From Microvirga sp. ACRRW (lineage in GTDB: Bacteria; Pseudomonadota; Alphaproteobacteria; Rhizobiales; Beijerinckiaceae), in NCBI RefSeq assembly GCF_022346925.1, contig NZ_JAKRNJ010000012.1:1-53701 (forward strand): a stretch of 53,701 bases of DNA, written 5' to 3'. Of this stretch, positions 33,868-42,691 are shown one piece after another; the stretch's first letter is position 1, and each line of letters begins with the position of its first letter. The notes beneath the pieces were generated by a model. The model did no database searches. It was not told where the DNA came from and saw only the letters and a program-made list of their open reading frames with translations. A program made the position numbers and the translations under genes.

Positions 33868-34456
33868 GTTGATGGATCTTGAACAAAAGACTTTAGGCAG
33901 GCGGGAATATACGCAATTACGCGGTAGATTTGGCTGCTTGTTCTAAAATACTCTACTCGACTTCAATTCAGTTTAGCCAGTCAGCCATCTGCTAATCTGT
34001 TGGGAACGTTCTCTATACTAAATAGGGCGAAATCGTGACCCGGCGCATCAATGTTCGTTTTTCTGAGGCTTCGCCCTGAAAAAATACCTATTCGCGCTTC
34101 GCAGAATAGCGGCGCTTGAAGAAATTTCACTTTATAAAACCAACGCTTGCGGAAGCGCTTTCCGCACAATGCGGCTCAACTCGTGGCCTGGAAAAAATTT
34201 ACTGGCGCAAGCGGATTTCCCCCCTCACCAAGCCCAAGCTACCGCTCGCGCGCACCGACATGCGCCCGTATTGCCCAATTGCGCGACACTTCTCGGCGTG
34301 ACGGGATTTCTGCACAGCCTTAAGCATTGAGGCAGCAACATCCCGCCCAGGAAACCTGCTTGCAGAACGAAAGGATTTTCTCGTCTGAGCGAGTCGGTAC
34401 TTATCGATGGGGGATGAACTCTACACCTTGCCTATGCATGGCCGCTCCGTGAGGAA

Positions 34457-34532
34457 TGGCGCTCCCTAGGGGACTCGAACCCCTGTTTTCGCCGTGAGAG
34501 GGCGACGTCCTAGACCGCTAGACGAAGGGAGC
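34457..34532 (-). tRNA. tRNA-Glu (anticodon CTC)
   Basis: The minus strand has acceptor stem GCTCCCT/AGGGAGC, the D-arm CGTCTAGCGGTCTAGGACG, anticodon stem TCGCC/GGCGA with loop CTCTCAC (anticodon CTC, reading GAG), and T-arm AGGGGTTCGAGTCCCCT. G73 and an encoded CCA (34457-34459) end it. A good promoter lies just upstream. Confidence 0.95.
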
Positions 34533-34551
34533 TAGCAAGGTGGAGGCCGCT

Positions 34552-34580
34552 CGTATAACCACCATCGGGAATCCCTTCAA
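34552..34580 (-). promoter_or_regulatory. tRNA-Glu promoter
   Basis: The minus strand shows TTGAAG (34575-34580), a 17-base spacer and TATACG (34552-34557), 19 bases before the tRNA 5' end. Confidence 0.6.
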
Positions 34581-34627
34581 GCCCTTTCTCTCAAAAAAGC
34601 GAGGGCGTCGATGAATATGAGGATGCG

Positions 34628-35626
34628 GTGGACGATACGACCCGGCAGGAATGGACCCTGGAAGATGGAACGGCGGCCGAGCGGCTGGATCGAGTGCTGG
34701 CGCGGCTCGCGAGCGATTTGTCCCGCAGCCGCCTGCAGGCGCTGATCCGCGAGGGCCAGGTGACCGTCGACGACGCGCCCGTGCTCGATCCGGGCCGTAA
34801 GGTCGGCGCCGGCGCGCGGATTGCGCTGCAGGTGCCTCCGCCCGTTGCGGCGGAGCCTCAGGGCGAGGCCATGGATCTCGTCATTGTCTATGAGGATGAC
34901 GATCTCATCGTCATCGACAAGCCGGCGGGCCTCGTGGTTCATCCGGCGGCTGGGCATGAATCGGGCACCCTGGTCAACGCGCTCATCGCCCATTGCGGCG
35001 AGAGCCTTTCCGGTATTGGCGGGGTGAAGCGCCCGGGCATCGTGCACCGGCTCGACAAGGACACCACTGGCCTCCTCGTGGTGGCCAAGAACGATCTCGC
35101 CCATCAGGGACTGGCGGAGCAATTCGCCGATCACGGCCGCACCGGCCCCCTGGAGCGGCTTTATCAGGCCCTAGTCTGGGGCGTTCCCGAGCGCAGGCGG
35201 GGCACGGTGGAGGCAGCGCTGGCCCGCAGCCAGCATAACCGGGAGAAGATCGCCATCGTCTCCGACGACAACGAGCGCGGGCGCTATGCCATCACCCATT
35301 ATGCGCTGCTGGAGGCCCTCCCCTCCGGCAATCCCATCGCCTCCCTCGTGCAATGCGAGCTGGAGACCGGGCGCACGCACCAGATCCGCGTGCACATGGC
35401 TCATATCGGCCATCCTCTTCTGGGGGATTCGGTCTATGGCTCAGGGTTCAAGACCAAGGCGAACCGCCTCTCAGAACCCCAGCAGGACGCTCTGAAGGCC
35501 CTGAACAGGCAGGCGCTCCACGCAGCCGTTTTGGGCTTCGAGCACCCCAGAACGGGCGAGTTCCTGCGCTTCGAGAGCCCCATTCCAGCTGATCTGGCCC
35601 TGCTGCTGGAAACCCTTCGAGCCTGA
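34628..35626 (+). CDS. rluD: RluA-family 23S rRNA pseudouridine synthase (RluD-type)
   Basis: A 332-aa enzyme that isomerises uridines in 23S rRNA. An N-terminal S4 RNA-binding domain (ERLDRVLARLASDLSRSRLQ; ALIREGQVTVDD) is followed by the catalytic domain with VIDKPAGLVVHP and the active-site aspartate in GIVHRLDKDTTGLLVVAKN (~143). The later TGRTHQIRVHMAHIGHPLLG is the family C-terminal signature. A GTG start at 34628 follows GAGGATG. It lies next to rpoH, as in many alphaproteobacteria. Confidence 0.9.
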   Translation: MDDTTRQEWTLEDGTAAERLDRVLARLASDLSRSRLQALIREGQVTVDDAPVLDPGRKVGAGARIALQVPPPVAAEPQGEAMDLVIVYEDDDLIVIDKPAGLVVHPAAGHESGTLVNALIAHCGESLSGIGGVKRPGIVHRLDKDTTGLLVVAKNDLAHQGLAEQFADHGRTGPLERLYQALVWGVPERRRGTVEAALARSQHNREKIAIVSDDNERGRYAITHYALLEALPSGNPIASLVQCELETGRTHQIRVHMAHIGHPLLGDSVYGSGFKTKANRLSEPQQDALKALNRQALHAAVLGFEHPRTGEFLRFESPIPADLALLLETLRA

Positions 35627-35823
35627 CTTTCAAGCGTCAATGCGTCGCAAAATCCGGCCACGCTGGCACCCTTGCGGATTTGGTGCGTTCACCACGTCTT
35701 GAAGTCTGGCGCCTCTATTCGGACAAGGTCGAACCGCTTATATAGGGAAGTTGGGCGGCCAGCCATTGAGGGGGCCGCCTCAGGCTTGCCTCGGATTTGA
35801 AGGAGCCAAAGGAGGAAAAAGAT

Positions 35824-36723
35824 ATGGCTGCAGCGCTTCCAGTGCTTGCCAATGAAGGGGGCCTTTCCCGCTATCTCGACGAGATCCGTCGCTTCCCCAT
35901 GCTTGAGCCGCATGAGGAATTCATGCTCGCCAAAAGCTGGCGGGAGCATGGAGATCGCGAGGCTGCCCACAAGCTCGTGACATCCCACCTGCGTCTCGTC
36001 GCCAAGATCGCCATGGGTTACCGTGGCTATGGCCTGCCGATCGGCGAGGTGGTCTCGGAAGGCAATGTCGGCCTCATGCAGGCCGTCAAGCGCTTCGAGC
36101 CCGACAAGGGCTTCCGCCTCGCTACATATGCCATGTGGTGGATCAAGGCGGCGATTCAAGAATACATCCTGCGGTCCTGGTCCCTCGTGAAGATGGGCAC
36201 CACCGCGAACCAGAAGAAGCTGTTCTTCAACCTGCGCAAAGCCAAGGGCCGCATCTCGGCCCTGGACGAAGGCGACCTGCGCCCCGATCAGGTGAAGCAG
36301 ATCGCCACCCAGCTCGGCGTGACCGAGCAGGACGTGGTGGACATGAACCGCCGTCTCGGCGGCGATGCCTCCCTCAACGCACCCTTGCGCGATGAAGGCG
36401 AAGGTGGCGGCGAGTGGCAGGATTGGCTGGTCGACAAGAGCGAAAGTCAGGAGCAGATCCTCGTGGAGGAAGAGGAAGGCCAGAACCGGCTGACCGCGCT
36501 CCGCACGGCTCTCTCCGTTCTGAACCCGCGCGAGCGCCGGATCTTCGAGGCCCGCCGCCTGTCGGACGATCCGATCACGCTGGAGGAACTCTCCACCGAG
36601 TTCGGCGTCTCCCGCGAGCGCGTGCGCCAGATCGAGGTGCGCGCCTTCGAGAAGATTCAGGAAGCGGTGAAGAAGAACCTCACCCAGATCGAGAGCACGG
36701 CCTCAGCCGAAGCCTCGGCCTGA
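35824..36723 (+). CDS. rpoH: RNA polymerase heat-shock sigma factor RpoH
   Basis: A 299-aa sigma32-type factor. Region 2 holds LVAKIAMGYRGYGLPIGEVV and the core-binding and -10 recognition helix FRLATYAMWWIKAAIQEYIL. The RpoH box QKKLFFNLRKAKGRIS that distinguishes heat-shock sigmas is present. Region 4 has the -35 helix-turn-helix TLEELSTEFGVSRERVRQIE. The ATG at 35824 is set by a perfect AAAGGAGG. A TATATA lies about 80 bases upstream, but I cannot define the promoter with confidence. Terminated by a strong bidirectional hairpin. Confidence 0.95.
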   Translation: MAAALPVLANEGGLSRYLDEIRRFPMLEPHEEFMLAKSWREHGDREAAHKLVTSHLRLVAKIAMGYRGYGLPIGEVVSEGNVGLMQAVKRFEPDKGFRLATYAMWWIKAAIQEYILRSWSLVKMGTTANQKKLFFNLRKAKGRISALDEGDLRPDQVKQIATQLGVTEQDVVDMNRRLGGDASLNAPLRDEGEGGGEWQDWLVDKSESQEQILVEEEEGQNRLTALRTALSVLNPRERRIFEARRLSDDPITLEELSTEFGVSRERVRQIEVRAFEKIQEAVKKNLTQIESTASAEASA

Positions 36724-36743
36724 ACGGCAAGCTCAGTTCCATG

Positions 36744-36773
36744 AAAAAAGCCGCGCAATGCGCGGCTTTTTTT
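36744..36773. terminator. Bidirectional terminator after rpoH
   Basis: A 13-bp stem (36744-36756 with 36760-36772) with A6 on the left and T7 on the right, between convergent genes. Confidence 0.9.
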
Positions 36774-36792
36774 GTTGTTCACGGGATAAGTC

Positions 36793-37986
36793 TTACTGCC
36801 ACTGGCTGAAGGCGCTGTTCAGAACCTGCTCGCCCGTGGTGCCCTTCTCGAAGCTCAGGATCGCACGCTGGCCGGAGGCCATGCGGACCGGAAGGTCGAT
36901 CCAGTTGCGGCGCACGAAGAGTTCCGTATTGCGCTCCACGTCGCCCTGCAGGTTGGACAGGCCGATCAGGAACAGGTTCTCGCGCACCGGCACCGGCAGG
37001 CCTGCAATCGGCGTGCCGCGCGCGGCTTCCTCGTTCTTGAACTGCAGGAGGCCCACGTCACGAATCACGCGGCCGCTGTCGCCCTGACGGGTGGTGAAGG
37101 TAAGTTCGACCGTGTGCGAGGCCGGCAGCGTCGTATCGAGGTTGCGGCGCAGGACCAGCTTCATGGTCACGCCCGCATCGGGGATCTCGATATTGGCCGT
37201 GACGGCCTTCTCCAATGCCTGCCCCTGGCCGGGATTGACGTCCTCGAGCCGCCAGACCACGCGGCCCACCTGAGCCTTCGGCGTCTGGGGATTGGTGGCA
37301 TCTTCCTCATAGAAGACGGCGCGATGCGCCACGCCGATGGCCTGGGCGGCCGGAGCCGGGGCCTGCGGCGCCTGGCCGCCGACGCGTTCGTTATTCTTGG
37401 AGTTCTCAGGGCTCGCAGGAGCCTGCGGGGCTTCCGCGACGGGCGTCTCCGGAATCGGAGCATCCGAGCGGCTCTGCCACCAGGCAAGACCCGCGATGAC
37501 GAGGATCACGAGACCGATGGCGGCACCGAGCAGAATGGACCGCGTCTGGCGGTTGCTCTGCATGGCCGGATGCGGGCGCGTGTCGACACGCGGACGGGCG
37601 GGAGCTGCGTCCTCGAAAGTCTCGGAAACCGCTTCGGGTTCCGGCTCATCCTGCGAGGGAGCCCGAAGCGCCTGCCCCGGCGACACCACGCTGCGCAGGC
37701 GCTCGGCGGGTGTCTGCTCGCGCTGATCCTCGGCCAGCATGTCGGCGAAGGTACTAGGATCGAAACCTGCAGGCGGCGGCGCGAAATCGGCCTCGACCCG
37801 GGTGATCGCCTCATCGAGCGAGGCGCATTCCTGCTGGATGGCCTCCTCACCGAGAGGCGGGTTGAGCGAACGCAATTGAGCGACCAGAGCCGTACGGGCG
37901 CGCTCGTAAACAGCGCGCCGCGAGGCGGGATTCTGCTCTGTCAGGCCTTCAACGGCCCGTGCAATGAGAGGGTAATAATCTGCCAT
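36793..37986 (-). CDS. Single-span membrane protein of unknown function, downstream of purA
   Basis: A 397-aa protein. A helical N-terminal domain (1-65, ADYYPLIARAVEGLTEQNPA; with an ERARTALVAQLRS pattern) is followed by an acidic, Pro-rich linker, one membrane helix at 151-170 (ILLGAAIGLVILVIAGLAWW), another Pro/Ala-rich linker and a soluble beta-rich C-terminal domain of ~200 residues (periplasmic if N-in). I chose the ATG at 37986, 32 bases after purA; no good ribosome binding site is visible. It is probably co-transcribed with purA. I do not recognise the C-terminal domain. Confidence 0.75.
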   Translation of the reverse strand: MADYYPLIARAVEGLTEQNPASRRAVYERARTALVAQLRSLNPPLGEEAIQQECASLDEAITRVEADFAPPPAGFDPSTFADMLAEDQREQTPAERLRSVVSPGQALRAPSQDEPEPEAVSETFEDAAPARPRVDTRPHPAMQSNRQTRSILLGAAIGLVILVIAGLAWWQSRSDAPIPETPVAEAPQAPASPENSKNNERVGGQAPQAPAPAAQAIGVAHRAVFYEEDATNPQTPKAQVGRVVWRLEDVNPGQGQALEKAVTANIEIPDAGVTMKLVLRRNLDTTLPASHTVELTFTTRQGDSGRVIRDVGLLQFKNEEAARGTPIAGLPVPVRENLFLIGLSNLQGDVERNTELFVRRNWIDLPVRMASGQRAILSFEKGTTGEQVLNSAFSQWQ

Positions 37987-38018
37987 TGCTTTGGGAATGA
38001 CCCGCCGAGGCTCCGCCG

Positions 38019-39311
38019 TCAACCCTCAAAGGGGTTCTTCATGAGGATTGTGTCGTCACGCTCGGGCGAGGTCGACAGCACAGCGACCGGCGCGCCGATC
38101 AATTCCTCGATGCGACGAACATACTTCACGGCCTGCGCCGGAAGATCGGCCCAGGAGCGCGCGCCGGCGGTCGAACCGCTCCAGCCCTCGAACTCCTCAT
38201 AGATCGGCTCGACCCTAGCTTGCGCGCCCTGGCTTGCCGGGAAGTAGTCGATCGTCTCGCCATCGAGCTTGTAGCCGACGCCGATCTTGATGGTCTCGAA
38301 GCCGTCGAGAATATCGAGCTTGGTAAGCGCGATGCCGTCGATGCCGGAGGTGCGAACGGTCTGGCGCACGAGCGTGGCGTCGAACCAGCCGCAGCGGCGC
38401 TTGCGGCCCGTGACCACGCCGAATTCCTTGCCCTTCTGGCCGATCAGCTCGCCGGTCTCGTCGAACAGCTCCGTCGGGAACGGGCCTTCGCCCACGCGGG
38501 TGGTGTAGGCCTTGGCGATGCCGAGCACGTAACCGACCGCACCGGGACCCATGCCCGAACCGGTCGCCGCCTGGCCCGCCACCGTGTTGGAGGAGGTGAC
38601 GAAGGGATAGGTGCCGTGATCGACATCGAGCAGCGCGCCTTGCGCGCCCTCGAACAGGATGCGCTTGCCGGCTCGGCGCTCCTCGTCGAGGAGGCGCCAC
38701 ACGGCATCCATGTAAGGCAGCACCTTCGGCGCAACCGAGGACAGCTCCTCGTAGATTTCCTCGGGCTTGAATTCGGTGAGGCCGAAACCGCGGCGCAGCG
38801 CGTTGTGATGCGTGAGCAGGCGATCGATCTTGTCGCGCAGCGAGGAGAGATCGGCAAGATCCATGAGGCGGATCGCACGGCGGCCCGCCTTGTCCTCGTA
38901 AGCGGGGCCGATGCCGCGCTTGGTGGTGCCGATCTTCGTGCCGGCGCTGCCGCTCTCGCGCAGCGCATCGAGTTCACGGTGGATGGAGAGAATGAGGGTG
39001 GCGTTCTCGGCCACACGCAGGTTCTCGCGGGAGATCGCAACGCCCTGCTCCGTGAGGCGCTCCACTTCCGATGCCAGAGCGTGCGGATCGAGCACGACGC
39101 CGTTGCCGATGACGGAGAGCTTGTTGGGGCGCACCACGCCGGAGGGCAGCAGCGACAGCTTGTAGACCTTGTCGCCGATCACGAGGGTATGGCCGGCATT
39201 GTGCCCGCCCTGGAACCGCACGACCACGTCCGCCTGTTCGGACAGCCAATCGACGATCTTGCCCTTACCTTCGTCGCCCCACTGGGCGCCCACGACAACC
39301 ACGTTCGCCAT
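38019..39311 (-). CDS. purA: Adenylosuccinate synthetase
   Basis: A 430-aa cytoplasmic enzyme that joins IMP and aspartate with GTP in the first committed step to AMP. The GTP loop [10 protein letters not shown] (~11-20) is intact, with [12 protein letters not shown] (the IMP/Mg region), [17 protein letters not shown] and the conserved [20 protein letters not shown]. The ATG at 39311 follows TGAGG. Its leader carries an intrinsic terminator 17-45 bases before the start codon, so expression may be attenuated. Confidence 0.95.
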   Translation of the reverse strand: MANVVVVGAQWGDEGKGKIVDWLSEQADVVVRFQGGHNAGHTLVIGDKVYKLSLLPSGVVRPNKLSVIGNGVVLDPHALASEVERLTEQGVAISRENLRVAENATLILSIHRELDALRESGSAGTKIGTTKRGIGPAYEDKAGRRAIRLMDLADLSSLRDKIDRLLTHHNALRRGFGLTEFKPEEIYEELSSVAPKVLPYMDAVWRLLDEERRAGKRILFEGAQGALLDVDHGTYPFVTSSNTVAGQAATGSGMGPGAVGYVLGIAKAYTTRVGEGPFPTELFDETGELIGQKGKEFGVVTGRKRRCGWFDATLVRQTVRTSGIDGIALTKLDILDGFETIKIGVGYKLDGETIDYFPASQGAQARVEPIYEEFEGWSGSTAGARSWADLPAQAVKYVRRIEELIGAPVAVLSTSPERDDTILMKNPFEG

Positions 39312-39327
39312 CGCTCAAGCCTCACAT

Positions 39328-39356
39328 GAAAAAACCCCGGCGCAAGGCCAGGGTTT
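39328..39356 (-). terminator. Intrinsic terminator in the purA leader
   Basis: On the minus strand a 10-bp stem with one wobble pair (39356-39347 with 39341-39332) encloses CTTGC and ends in a six-base U-run, 17 bases before the purA ATG. No upstream minus-strand gene ends here, so it terminates a leader or small RNA. Confidence 0.7.
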
Positions 39357-39420
39357 GGTTGGGTAAAAACCTTGCAAACCCTCTTCGTGGATCGCGCGCC
39401 CCAGGTCAAGCCGGAATGAG

Positions 39421-39561
39421 CCCTGTCCCATAATTCGTGGTGCCGGCTATTGGGGCGAGATGCCCCTTGTTCCCGGCATTTCAAGAGCGGAAGCACTTCC
39501 GGCAACCTTGGCTGCTTCCCTTAGGGCACATCGTCCTCTACATCCTTCTTCCAGGGACGGG
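39421..39561 (-). ncRNA. Structured leader or small RNA upstream of purA
   Basis: The minus strand can close on itself by an 8-bp stem with one bulge (39561-39554 with 39429-39421). Inside lie a hairpin (39488-39501) and a two-stem hairpin GCCGG/CCGGC plus GGGGC/GCCCC (39442-39477). The intrinsic terminator at 39328-39356 follows. This looks like an attenuator-type leader or an independent small RNA of ~200 nt. It carries AGCAGCCAAGG, shared with the SRP RNA core, but lacks that RNA's GGAA tetraloop. No ligand or family is assigned. Confidence 0.4.
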
Positions 39562-39575
39562 ATGAGGGGACTGAC

Positions 39576-39941
39576 GTGAAAAGACTGGCTGCCGCCGTCG
39601 GCGTGGCTTTGAGCACTGCTGGATGCGTGTCGACGTCACAGGAGACCGTGACGGCCGCATGCTCGGAGTTCATAGGCCGACCGATTTCGGAGCGAATTGC
39701 GGCTCTGGGTCCGCCTCGGGCGACCTACCGGATCAGTCCGACCGAGATCGGATACGTCTATGAGACGAAGGAAACGGTCTTCGTCGGCGGCCACCCCTAT
39801 TACACGGTCAACTACCTGGTCGGAGCCGACAAGCACCGCACTCCCATCCGCCCGGTTACGACAAAGTGCCGAGGCTTCGTGGTGAGTGCGCCATCCGCAG
39901 CCACTCCAGTTTCAGAACGCATCATCGTGGATGTGCTGTAA
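39576..39941 (+). CDS. Small lipoprotein of unknown function
   Basis: A 121-aa precursor with a short lipoprotein signal, KRLAAAVGVALSTAGC; Cys17 would be lipidated. The mature domain has a single short module (FIGRPISERIAALGPPRATY; GYVYETKETVFVGGHPYYTV), similar in layout to small outer-membrane lipoproteins of the SmpA/OmlA-like kind, and ends RIIVDVL. A GTG start follows GAGGGG. It is divergent from purA; the gene after it is on the opposite strand. Role unknown. Confidence 0.7.
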   Translation: MKRLAAAVGVALSTAGCVSTSQETVTAACSEFIGRPISERIAALGPPRATYRISPTEIGYVYETKETVFVGGHPYYTVNYLVGADKHRTPIRPVTTKCRGFVVSAPSAATPVSERIIVDVL

Positions 39942-39956
39942 AGCTTGAACCAGAAC

Positions 39957-40820
39957 TCAGGCGCGGCCGCGCGCACTCTTCTCCAGCTTCACCCGGTGCT
40001 CGATAAAGTTACGGATCTCGCGGGTGCGGCGGACAGGCTCCAGCACTTCCGCATCGACCCCGTGGCGCCAGGCCAGATCGAAGCGGGAGGGCTCCTTATC
40101 GAGAGCCGTCAGGTCGTCCGCATAGGAGTGAACCTCCTCGGGCGTGCGGCAGAAGCCTTCGCGGATCATGAGTTCGGTGCGCAGACGGATGATGACGGCG
40201 AGTTCCGAGAGGCTGAATTCCGGATGGTATTGCACGCCCCAGAAGGTGCCGCCGTCCTGGCGGATCTCCGCCGCCTGGACCTCGGAGACCGGATTGGTGG
40301 CGATGATCGTCGCGTCCTTAGGCAACGTCGTCACCATGTCGAGATGGATGGCAGGGGCATCGTAAACCTCCGGCCTTCCGTCCAGCATCAGGTGCCCCCT
40401 CCCCGCCTCGGTGCGGCGCAGGCGGCGAGCGAAACCGACCTCGCGGCCGAGCGGGTTCTTCTGCACATCACCGTCGGCCGCGACCGCCGCTATCTGCAGG
40501 CCCCAGCAAGAGCCGAAGGACGGCGTCCGTGAGGCGTAGATCGCCCGCATCAGGTCGATCTGGCGCATGATCTCGGGCGTGCGGTCGTAGATGCTCAGAT
40601 GCGAGCCGGTGAGCACGATTCCGTCGTAGCTCTCGAGCCCGGCCCGATCCGGCAGGTTCGCGCCCTCGTCAGCTGCGAAAGCGATGTCGCAGACGGCACT
40701 CTGCCCGGCCTCCTGAATCACCTGCGCATAGGACTCGGACAGCATCTGTCCATAGGCTGCCCTGTGGGCCTCCCTTGCGCCACGCGTATTGCCCTCAACC
40801 ACCAGAAACCGTAAGGCCAT
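39957..40820 (-). CDS. Class I glutamine amidotransferase domain protein
   Basis: A 287-aa stand-alone GATase1 protein. The nucleophile is Cys105 in TPSFGSCWGLQI, and the His-Glu pair is His199/Glu201 in VQYHPEFS. An extra ~75-residue C-terminal region follows the domain. It resembles GMP-synthase-like amidotransferases that act alone, possibly on gamma-glutamyl compounds. The ATG at 40820 gives the normal N-terminus ALRFLVVEGN; the frame runs 20 codons further. It is divergent from the EamA gene. Substrate unknown. Confidence 0.82.
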   Translation of the reverse strand: MALRFLVVEGNTRGAREAHRAAYGQMLSESYAQVIQEAGQSAVCDIAFAADEGANLPDRAGLESYDGIVLTGSHLSIYDRTPEIMRQIDLMRAIYASRTPSFGSCWGLQIAAVAADGDVQKNPLGREVGFARRLRRTEAGRGHLMLDGRPEVYDAPAIHLDMVTTLPKDATIIATNPVSEVQAAEIRQDGGTFWGVQYHPEFSLSELAVIIRLRTELMIREGFCRTPEEVHSYADDLTALDKEPSRFDLAWRHGVDAEVLEPVRRTREIRNFIEHRVKLEKSARGRA

Positions 40821-40895
40821 CAGTATCACCCGCTTCTTTGGCGCTGGTTTATCGAAACTGCGCGCGGCGGCAAGCGTCATGAGGTTTTACCTTCC

Positions 40896-41798
40896 ATGAA
40901 AATCCTGCAATCGCTCTGGAAGGGACTTTGGGGACAGGCCTATCTGCTCCTCATTCTCACCACGCTCATGTGGGGCGGGAATGCCATTGCCGGACGTCTC
41001 GCAGTCGGCGAGGTCTCGCCCATGCTGCTCACCTGTATCCGCTGGACCATCGTGGCCGTCATCCTCGGGCCTCTCGTGGGGCGGCAGGTGGTGGCGGAGT
41101 GGCCGCAGATCGGATCGCGCTGGCTCTACATCATCCTCATGGGCTCCTCGGGTTTTACCGCCTTCAACGCCCTCTTCTATGCCGCCGCCTATCACACGAG
41201 CGCGGTCAACCTCACGATCTTTCAGGGCGCCATTCCGGTTCTCGTGCTCATCGGCACCATCCTGTTCTTCGGCGCGAAAGTGATCCCGCTCCAGATCCTC
41301 GGCATGTTTGTCACGATCCTCGGCGTGGTGCTGGTGTCGGTGAAAGCGGATCTCGAAGTGCTGAAGACGCTCGCGCTCAATATCGGCGACGTGTGGATGT
41401 TGATCGCTTGCGTGTTCTATGCGGGCTACACGCTGGGCCTGCGCCGCCGTCCGCCCGTTTCCGGTCTCGTCTTCTTCACCGCGCTGGCAGGCATCGCCTT
41501 CTTGACGTCGCTTCCCCTGCTCGCGATGGAGATCGCTCAAGGAACGGTGCAATGGCCGACGCCGAAGGGCTGGCTGATCCTTCTCTATATCGGCCTTCTG
41601 CCGTCACTGCTCTCCCAGATCTTCTTCATTCGCGGCGTGGAACTGATCGGCCCGGCGCGGGCAGGATTGTTCGTCAATCTCGTGCCCGTTTTCGGCGCGC
41701 TGCTCGCGGTGCTGCTGTTGGGCGAGCCCTTCGCCTATTACCACGCGCTCGGTCTGTTGCTGGTGCTGGGCGGCATTTGGCTGGCGGAGCGGAAGTAA
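40896..41798 (+). CDS. EamA-family (DMT) transporter
   Basis: A 300-aa inner-membrane protein with ten predicted spans in two EamA repeats. The first starts QAYLLLILTTLMWGGNAIAG and contains YAAAYHTSAVNLTIFQGAIP; the second ends YYHALGLLLVLGGIWLAERK. Such proteins export metabolites or amino acids. The ATG at 40896 is 75 bases from the divergent amidotransferase start. Substrate unknown. Confidence 0.85.
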   Translation: MKILQSLWKGLWGQAYLLLILTTLMWGGNAIAGRLAVGEVSPMLLTCIRWTIVAVILGPLVGRQVVAEWPQIGSRWLYIILMGSSGFTAFNALFYAAAYHTSAVNLTIFQGAIPVLVLIGTILFFGAKVIPLQILGMFVTILGVVLVSVKADLEVLKTLALNIGDVWMLIACVFYAGYTLGLRRRPPVSGLVFFTALAGIAFLTSLPLLAMEIAQGTVQWPTPKGWLILLYIGLLPSLLSQIFFIRGVELIGPARAGLFVNLVPVFGALLAVLLLGEPFAYYHALGLLLVLGGIWLAERK

Positions 41799-41807
41799 CC
41801 CTCGCCT

Positions 41808-42680
41808 CTAGTCCGCGAACACCACCGTCTTGCGGCCGTTGAGCAGGATGCGATCTTCCAGGTGATAGCGCACCGCGCGGGCAAGCACGCGCCGTTCGAT
41901 GTCGCGACCCTTGCGCACGAGATCGTCCGCGCTGTCGCGGTGCGTGATCGGCTCAACGTCCTGCGCGATGATCGGTCCTTCGTCGAGATCGGACGTCACG
42001 TAGTGAGCCGTCGCCCCGATGAGCTTCACGCCGCGCGCATGCGCCTGATGATAGGGCTTCGCGCCCTTGAAGCTCGGCAGGAACGAATGATGGATGTTGA
42101 TACAGCGGCCTGAGAGCTTCGCGGCTAATCCATCCGACAGAACCTGCATGTAGCGCGCCAGCACCACGAGATCGGCCTGAGAGGTGCGGATGATCTCCCA
42201 GACGCGCCCTTCCTGTTCGAGCTTCGTGTCCTTTGTCATCGGCAGGTAATGGAACGGCACGCTGCCGAGATCCACGTGACTGTAGGCTTCGACCGGATGA
42301 TTGGCAATCACGCCGACAGGCTCGAAATCCAGCTCGCCGATGCGCCAGCGATAGAGAAGATCGGCAAGACAGTGATCGAACTTCGACACCATGAGCATGA
42401 CCTTGCGGCGCTCATTCCGGTTGCGAAGAGTCCATGTCATACTGAGGCGCTCGGCAAGCGGCGCGAAGCCGCCCTTCAACGATCCGAGATCGGCTTGCCC
42501 GCTCACGGGGTCGAAGACGACACGCATGAAGAAGCGATCCGTCTGCGTGTCGTCATATTGCTGGGCATCGAGAATGTTGAGGCCAGCTTCGGACAGATGC
42601 CCCGCCACGGCGGCCACGATGCCGGGGCGGTTCGCGCAGGCGAGCGTCAGCACGAAGCGCTGTGTCGGGGCATTAGCCAT
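41808..42680 (-). CDS. purU: Formyltetrahydrofolate deformylase
   Basis: A 290-aa enzyme that hydrolyses 10-formyl-THF to THF and formate, balancing one-carbon pools. The N-terminal ACT domain ([20 protein letters not shown]) is followed by a formyltransferase-fold catalytic domain with the active-site [28 protein letters not shown] and [11 protein letters not shown]. It starts 11 bases after the serA stop and is therefore the last gene of serC-serA-purU, which links serine production with folate recycling. Confidence 0.93.
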   Translation of the reverse strand: MANAPTQRFVLTLACANRPGIVAAVAGHLSEAGLNILDAQQYDDTQTDRFFMRVVFDPVSGQADLGSLKGGFAPLAERLSMTWTLRNRNERRKVMLMVSKFDHCLADLLYRWRIGELDFEPVGVIANHPVEAYSHVDLGSVPFHYLPMTKDTKLEQEGRVWEIIRTSQADLVVLARYMQVLSDGLAAKLSGRCINIHHSFLPSFKGAKPYHQAHARGVKLIGATAHYVTSDLDEGPIIAQDVEPITHRDSADDLVRKGRDIERRVLARAVRYHLEDRILLNGRKTVVFAD

Positions 42681-42691
42681 AGCATTACACC

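Larger units (their letters stand above)
33478..34456. other. Gene-poor kilobase
   Basis: No intact gene is supported. Visible structure includes a perfect 9-bp hairpin (33686-33694 with 33700-33708), a symmetric two-stem hairpin (33827-33867), an 8-bp long-range repeat AGGGCGAA...TTCGCCCT (34024-34077) just downstream of a TATACT (34014-34019), and a 7-bp hairpin TGCGGAA/TTCCGCA (34148-34166). A probable remnant of a small minus-strand gene lies at 33657-33813. Base composition is more AT-rich than in the neighbours. Confidence 0.5.

Noticed and set aside
34116..34301. Plus-strand 61-codon open frame in the gene-poor region
   Set aside because: No ribosome binding site, atypical composition and several DNA hairpins inside; no support as a gene.
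39506..39516. AGCAGCCAAGG on the minus strand, identical to part of the SRP (4.5S) RNA core
   Set aside because: The partner strand lacks the CAGG segment and the GGAA tetraloop of the SRP RNA, and the surrounding fold is different; probably chance or a feature of the purA leader.
39328..39561. 6S RNA as identity of the purA leader
   Set aside because: It can close on itself, but it has branched internal hairpins rather than one long bulged hairpin, and I cannot match the conserved 6S segments.
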